A stretch of 43,851 nt of DNA from the NCBI GenBank assembly GCA_020722085.1, contig DYLN01000015.1, positions 1-43,851 on the forward strand, in the 5' to 3' direction. The stretch comes from Melioribacter roseus (lineage in GTDB: Bacteria > Bacteroidota > Ignavibacteria > Ignavibacteriales > Melioribacteraceae). This document shows positions 42,277 through 43,851 of the stretch, piece by piece. The stretch's first letter is position 1, and each line of letters opens with the position of its first letter. Under the pieces are notes generated by a model that did no database searches, was not told where the DNA came from, and saw nothing but the letters and a program-made list of their open reading frames with translations. Made by a program: the position numbers and the translations under genes.

Positions 42277-42702
42277 TTAATCCTCGACTGTTATTCCCAT
42301 GCTTCTTGCTGTTCCGGCAATCATGCTTGCAGCGTTATCGAGATCATGGGCATTCAAATCTTTCATTTTCATTTCAGCAATTTCTTTTACCTGAGCTTTG
42401 CTAACTTTTGCTACTTTAGTTTTATTTGGTTCAGCCGAACCTTTTTCAATTTTAGCTGCTTTTTTAAGCAGTACTGCAGCAGGAGGAGTTTTTGTAATAA
42501 AAGTAAACGACTTATCAGAAAATACGGTAATTACTACGGGAATTATCAATCCGGCTTTATCTTGAGTTCTTGCGTTAAACTGTTTACAAAATTCCATAAT
42601 ATTAACGCCTTTTTGACCGAGTGCAGGCCCGACCGGCGGGGATGGATTTGCCTGTCCTGCCGGAATTTGCAGTTTGATGTAACCTTCAATTTTTTTTGCC
42701 AT
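42277..42702 (-). CDS. rplK: 50S ribosomal protein L11
   Basis: [38 protein letters not shown]. Confidence 0.97.
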   Translation of the reverse strand: MAKKIEGYIKLQIPAGQANPSPPVGPALGQKGVNIMEFCKQFNARTQDKAGLIIPVVITVFSDKSFTFITKTPPAAVLLKKAAKIEKGSAEPNKTKVAKVSKAQVKEIAEMKMKDLNAHDLDNAASMIAGTARSMGITVED

Positions 42703-42719
42703 AATTCAATCCAATAAAT

Positions 42720-43265
42720 TTATTTTTCTAATTCTGCCTGAACAAAATCTATCTCAACAGGAGTTTTTCTCCCAAAGATTGAGACCATAACTTTTATTTT
42801 CATTTTTTCTTCGTTTACTTCCTGAACTATTCCGGAAAAATTATTAAACGGTCCGTCTATAATTTTTACGAAATCCCCGGCGCGGAAAATTGTCTCCGTT
42901 CTTTCCGTTTCGTCACCCTGTGAAATTCTGCCTACAATTCTTTTAACTTCTTCGGGCTGTAACGGCAGTGGATTATTTTGTGTTCCCAGAAACCCCATAA
43001 CAGAAGGAGTGTTAACAATAAAATCTTTTGCTCTAATATCGAGATCGGCACAAACTAATATATAGCCCGGGAAAAAATTTTTTTTCTTTGTTTTTTTCTT
43101 GCCGTCTTTTACCTCAAAAACTTTTTCCGTAGGGACTAATATTTCCAGAATTCTCGCTCGTAATTCCGCATTATCTTTTAATTCGGACTCAATCAATGAC
43201 TTAACCTTATTTTCGTGACCTGAAAATGTTCTAACCACATACCATTTTGCGTTCTGATTTTCCAA
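42720..43265 (-). CDS. nusG: Transcription termination/antitermination factor NusG
   Basis: KWYVVRTFSGHENKVK...KNFFPGYILV...DFVKIIDGPFNNFSGIVQEVNEEK (KOW). Confidence 0.97.
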   Translation of the reverse strand: MENQNAKWYVVRTFSGHENKVKSLIESELKDNAELRARILEILVPTEKVFEVKDGKKKTKKKNFFPGYILVCADLDIRAKDFIVNTPSVMGFLGTQNNPLPLQPEEVKRIVGRISQGDETERTETIFRAGDFVKIIDGPFNNFSGIVQEVNEEKMKIKVMVSIFGRKTPVEIDFVQAELEK

Positions 43266-43267
43266 AA

Positions 43268-43450
43268 CTAAAATATCCCTTTTAATATTTGAGAAATTGC
43301 CATATCAACCACATAAGTAAAAGCGGCAAGTATTAAACAAACAACTATTACTATCGATGTAGAATCTTTTAACTCTTCTTTTGACGGCCAGGTAACTTTC
43401 TTCATTTCCTTGACCACATCATTAACAAAGTTGATTATTTTTTCTTTCAT
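43268..43450 (-). CDS. secE: Preprotein translocase subunit SecE
   Basis: 60 aa: FVNDVVKEMKKVTWPSKEELKDSTSIVIVVCLILAAFTYVVD. Confidence 0.95.
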   Translation of the reverse strand: MKEKIINFVNDVVKEMKKVTWPSKEELKDSTSIVIVVCLILAAFTYVVDMAISQILKGIF

Positions 43451-43478
43451 GCTTTTTTAAGATAAAAAGTTTCATCTG

Positions 43479-43552
43479 CACGTCAGGAGGGACTCGAACC
43501 CCCAGCCTGCGGTTTTGGAGACCGCTGCTCTAGCCAATTGAGCTACTGACGT
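43479..43552 (-). tRNA. tRNA-Trp (anticodon CCA)
   Basis: Minus ACGTCAGTAGCTCAATTGGCTAGAGCAGCGGTCTCCAAAACCGCAGGCTGGGGGTTCGAGTCCCTCCTGACGTG; anticodon loop CTCCAAA. Confidence 0.95.
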
Positions 43553-43554
43553 AG

Positions 43555-43722
43555 TTATTTAGTTTCCTTAAATATAACGTGCTTACGGGCTACGGGGTCG
43601 TACTTTTTATATTCTGCTCTGCCAGGATGGTTTCTTTTATTTTTAGTCGTTGAATATCTGTAACCTGTACCTGCAGTACTTTCCAACACTACTATTTGTC
43701 TAACATTTTTTGATTTTGCCAT
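43555..43722 (-). CDS. rpmG: 50S ribosomal protein L33 (55 aa; below ORF-track cutoff)
   Basis: Minus [55 protein letters not shown]. Confidence 0.95.
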   Translation of the reverse strand: MAKSKNVRQIVVLESTAGTGYRYSTTKNKRNHPGRAEYKKYDPVARKHVIFKETK

Positions 43723-43797
43723 TATTCAACCCATTAAAAAACTACATTGAAATTAATTCACCAGTACTAACTAAAGAGGTAGTCACATGCCTTTTGG

Positions 43798-43851
43798 AGC
43801 TGATGACCGGGATTGAACCGGTGACCTCTTCCTTACCAAGGAAGTGCTCTA
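43798..43851 (-). tRNA. tRNA-Thr (anticodon GGU), truncated by window end
   Basis: Minus ...TAGAGCACTTCCTTGGTAAGGAAGAGGTCACCGGTTCAATCCCGGTCATCAGCT; anticodon arm CTTCC-TTGGTAA-GGAAG. Confidence 0.93.

Noticed and set aside
1-43851. CRISPR array, prophage genes, or large integrated element
   Set aside because: No regularly spaced direct repeats, Cas, integrase or phage structural ORFs found by eye

Overview
The window looks like a bacterial chromosome segment. The ribosomal-protein and RpoD style suggests the Bacteroidota/Ignavibacteria-Chlorobi group, but that assignment is inference. Nearly all genes lie on the minus strand. From right to left, positions ~43.85 kb to 13.0 kb carry a conserved translation/transcription supercluster: tRNA-Thr, rpmG, tRNA-Trp, secE, nusG, rplKAJL, rpoBC, rpsL, rpsG, fusA, tuf, the S10/spc/alpha operons with secY, map and infA, and finally rplQ followed by an intrinsic terminator. 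A tRNA-Gln gene sits inside the spc operon between rplR and rpsE. Positions ~13.0-6.4 kb hold engB, a GAF/degenerate-GGDEF protein, and a tightly overlapping operon: deoB, VapB-like, PIN, two tandem EutN/CcmL (BMC-P) shell-vertex proteins, rpoD, and an NlpC/P60 lipoprotein. Positions ~6.4-0 kb look like a decaying metal-resistance island: a heavy-metal P-type ATPase with an in-frame palindromic insertion, a truncated UreH-like membrane gene, YnfA, a frameshifted lspA, DUF302, an HMA-like secreted protein, a Spy/CpxP-like Tyr/Gly/Cys-tailed protein, a 122-bp MITE-like element, and a 5'-truncated P-II gene. The observations I find most interesting are the BMC-P pair translationally coupled to the housekeeping sigma factor, the tRNA-Gln embedded in the spc operon, and the small palindromic/MITE elements and gene remnants in the metal island. 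I ran no database searches; family calls come from motif recognition.
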